Below are positions 61,796 to 64,000 of a stretch of 64,000 nucleotides of DNA, in pieces; the stretch's first letter is position 1; every line of letters starts with the position of its first letter. The notes beneath the pieces were generated by a model that saw only the letters and a list, made by a program, of their open reading frames with translations, was not told the DNA's origin and did no database searches. Origin of the DNA: Nibrella saemangeumensis. GTDB lineage: Bacteria; Bacteroidota; Bacteroidia; Cytophagales; Spirosomataceae. A program made the translations under genes and the position numbers. Location of the stretch: contig NZ_BAABHD010000027.1 in the NCBI RefSeq assembly GCF_039541915.1, positions 1-64,000 of the forward strand, read 5' to 3'.

Positions 61796-61918
61796 ACTTA
61801 CCTGAACTGCCGATCTAGAGGCACTAAAAAAGTTGGCACGAATTTCTGATACATGTTCCACAGCTTAACCACCTCAAGGTAAAGCCTGTAGTGAACCACT
61901 TATAAATCTTTAGTTCTC

Positions 61919-64000
61919 TTACTTCTTAAGCCTCCCCTCCAGCATCTTGATGAAGTATCCACCGACAACGGACCGGGCGCGGAACCCGACGTGTTTGCCG
62001 TTGGTGGTTTCGTGCCAGTCGCTGAGAGGAATACGGTCGGGGCTTTCGTTCACAAAACGGTATACGGGTTGGATAAACGCGTCAAAGTCGGCCGGACGGT
62101 CAGCGAGAGTAGCGGTCCATACAATCCAATCCGACTTGGTGTAGGTTTTGCGGCTGTCCAGCGGCAGGCCGTAGGGCTGCTGTTTGGTGAGGTAATACTG
62201 CACTTCTTTCTGCGCCACTTCTTTCGGGAAGATATTAAGCCCGAGCAGTTTATCCCAGACCAGGTTATACTTCTGACTCCACGAGTCTTTTTTGTCGAAG
62301 GTAAGGGCGTAATGGTCTCCATCCTGTGCCATATCCATCCACTGTCGGGCCATACTCCGGGCCACTTTGGTATACTCGTCAGCCACGGCCTTCTGACCGA
62401 GCATGCCGGCCAGTTTACCGTACGACGCAATGCCCATGATGGCTTTTACCGACAAGTTGGCGTTGCGGGCAAGGTGACCGGCAAAGTCGTCGGTGCAGAG
62501 CTGGTTGGCCGGGTCGAAGCCTTCTTTTTTCAGGTACTCCACCCAGGTAGTCAGTGTAGGCCAATGCTGGCGGGCGTAGTCGGGCTTGCCCTCAATGGCT
62601 GCTATAGCAGCCGTCAGGATTAGCATGTTGCCGCACTCTTCTACCGGCATATCTTCGCCGTAGGTCTGGCCGTTGGCGATCGGGTAAGTACCTACGTCGT
62701 GGGCCGCAAACGGTTTGGTCCACTTGCCGCTTTCTGAATAATAAAAGATCGGCTCCAGCATACCTTTCAGCAGCGTGGGATTGTACAAGAGGAACATTGG
62801 AGCCGATGGATACGTCACATCCACCGTACCGATGGAGCCGTTACTAAAGTTCTCTTTGGAGAAGAACAACGGAGTACCTTTCGGATCGGCAACCAGTTTA
62901 TGAGCTGCAATGGCCTGGCGGTAAGCTAACACGCAGAGGTCGGCGTAAGCATTACCCCCTGCTTTCTGCGCATCGCTGTAAAGTTGTTTGTCAAACGCAT
63001 CGCAACGGGACCGCAGCGCTGTGTATTCTGATTCAGCCGCCTGCAAAGCCTGTTCGATTGTTTTCTTGCCATCACGTCGCCACCAGGCATTCAGCGGCTG
63101 CTGAAAGTATTCTACGGATTTCACATCATCATACCCTACCAGCCAGTGCCGCTCAACAGCCTGCGCGGCTACCTGACCCAGATCAAATGTGGTAGCCAGC
63201 ACCAGCAGACTGTCCGTTACGGGCCGGGGCATCCGGCTATCATCGGCCCCCGAAACGGTACCCTGCCGGCCGAACTGCGCCAGCGTCGATGTCAATGATC
63301 CCATACGGTTGTCAATACCGGCGGCTTTGGGTGTAGCGACGTACAGATGCCCCCAGTCAATGCGAACGTTATCGCCTTTCCGACCCAGTACTTTTTGATC
63401 GCTGGTGCCCACACGCATGAAGTTGAGGTTACCGGTTTGGCCCCGGTTCCAGGCCACCGTCTGGTCAGTCGAATTCACGGCCAGTTCAGCCGAAGCGCTG
63501 GTATAGAGCTGAACGCTATGCCGCTTGCCGTCTTTAGACCGGGCTTTATACGTGACGTATTGCACCGGACGCGACAGCACATCCAGGTTATCCATCAGCA
63601 GGGGAGCCAGAAACGTTACCGTGAGTTCAACGCCGTTGGCATCAAAGGTATACTCCGACTGCGTAGCGGTCAATCGGCGACCCGTCTGGGTGGCAGCGGG
63701 TATGTTCAGGTCGTATTCCTGCACCAGCCCCACATCCACAAACCCTTGTCCGCTAAAGTTCTGGCTATGCACGGCAATCACGTTCGGGCCCGGTTTCAGC
63801 AGTTCAGATACCTTCCGGTTGGTAGCGGCCATTTCGTAATCGGCCGCGACACCGGCTACGCCCGCTACCCGGACACCGTTGATGAATACCTCGTAATTAT
63901 CATTGTAAATGGCTTTGACCAACAGTTTACCGTCGGGCACTTTGTCCAGCGTCACCGTCCGGCGCAGCCAGATTTCTTCGGTCTTCCACGGCGTTTTGTC
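61919..64000 (-). CDS. Glutaminase A-like (DUF4965/DUF1793) protein, 5' end outside window
   Basis: At least 694 residues are visible, open to the window edge at 64000, so the N-terminus (signal peptide) is missing. Visible parts are a galactose-binding-like domain (EIWLRRTVTL...YEVFINGVRVAGVAG), a DUF5127-type domain (SEYTFDANGVELTVTFLAPLLMDNLDVLSRP) and the glutaminase catalytic toroid (SNGSIGTVDVTYPSAPMFLLYNPTLLKGMLEPIFYY, HDVGTYPIANGQTYGEDMPVEECGNMLILTAAIA, and WMDMAQDGDHYALTFD). This matches fungal/bacterial GtaA-type proteins; in Bacteroidota they are usually secreted and may act on glycans or amides. Confidence 0.92.
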   Translation of the reverse strand, partial: DKTPWKTEEIWLRRTVTLDKVPDGKLLVKAIYNDNYEVFINGVRVAGVAGVAADYEMAATNRKVSELLKPGPNVIAVHSQNFSGQGFVDVGLVQEYDLNIPAATQTGRRLTATQSEYTFDANGVELTVTFLAPLLMDNLDVLSRPVQYVTYKARSKDGKRHSVQLYTSASAELAVNSTDQTVAWNRGQTGNLNFMRVGTSDQKVLGRKGDNVRIDWGHLYVATPKAAGIDNRMGSLTSTLAQFGRQGTVSGADDSRMPRPVTDSLLVLATTFDLGQVAAQAVERHWLVGYDDVKSVEYFQQPLNAWWRRDGKKTIEQALQAAESEYTALRSRCDAFDKQLYSDAQKAGGNAYADLCVLAYRQAIAAHKLVADPKGTPLFFSKENFSNGSIGTVDVTYPSAPMFLLYNPTLLKGMLEPIFYYSESGKWTKPFAAHDVGTYPIANGQTYGEDMPVEECGNMLILTAAIAAIEGKPDYARQHWPTLTTWVEYLKKEGFDPANQLCTDDFAGHLARNANLSVKAIMGIASYGKLAGMLGQKAVADEYTKVARSMARQWMDMAQDGDHYALTFDKKDSWSQKYNLVWDKLLGLNIFPKEVAQKEVQYYLTKQQPYGLPLDSRKTYTKSDWIVWTATLADRPADFDAFIQPVYRFVNESPDRIPLSDWHETTNGKHVGFRARSVVGGYFIKMLEGRLKK

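Overview
The window comes from a Bacteroidota chromosome, most likely a Spirosoma-like member of the Cytophagales. Supporting signs are: the gene order rpsF-rpsR-rplI; PorT-type outer-membrane barrels; a TonB-plug protein with macroglobulin-like domains; a GSCFA protein; a fused trehalose-6-phosphate synthase/phosphatase; promoters resembling the Bacteroidota TAnnTTTG -7 element; few Shine-Dalgarno sequences; and GC-rich coding DNA. No rRNA, tRNA or CRISPR array was seen.

Layout. 1-327: end of an IS5-like transposase abutting a decapitated small gene. 438-6768: secreted proteins, two small-molecule transporters, a PD-(D/E)XK protein, a Uma2 protein and a DinB protein. 6951-14879: stress block with trehalose synthesis (leftward), an MscS channel and DUF421 protein (rightward), a small membrane protein, a two-component system (TCS1), an unusual 415-bp non-coding region and a beta-propeller protein. 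14959-17410: lipoprotein, MFS carrier and fatty-acid hydroxylase-like enzyme. 17461-29429: metal and ion homeostasis cluster with an ArsR-rhodanese regulator, CopB-type ATPase, HMA chaperone, truncated binding protein plus CDF carrier, AI-2E-type permease, Zn/Cd-type ATPase, NicO/UreH-like and ZIP-like proteins, a voltage-gated-like cation channel and a ClC protein. 29435-35638: a tripartite RND efflux operon with an extra lipoprotein. 35723-39221: small envelope-type proteins and a second two-component system (TCS2). 40063-45672: outer-membrane barrel, low-complexity lipoprotein, flavin disulfide reductase and a long D-Ala-D-Ala ligase-like enzyme. 45776-55269: housekeeping (NifU, Mrp, GSCFA, ribosomal proteins, PLP-binding protein, RodA and PBP2). 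55495-64000: SMP-30 lactonase-like protein, TonB-plug protein, NAD(P)-binding protein, a kinase-like unknown, an AT-rich barrel gene and a glutaminase-type protein cut by the window edge.

The main discovery candidate is a set of operators made of 7-bp units (TTYTAAG or its complement) repeated every 11 bp, the geometry expected for OmpR/PmrA-type response regulators. Eight clusters (at about 9306, 11336, 13417, 13565, 35681, 36570, 37113 and 39887) lie in front of the trehalose gene, a 60-residue membrane protein, the TCS1 operon, the RND operon and DUF202 gene, two small proteins and the outer-membrane barrel. At five of them a -7-like element starts 33-34 bp past the last repeat. Two clusters (13417 and 13565) belong to a 148-bp tandem duplication in which operator, promoter and a terminator-like hairpin are all repeated but no reading frame is present; these look like two regulator-activated small RNAs. 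I infer an envelope/osmotic/metal stress regulon run by one or both of the OmpR-type systems here.
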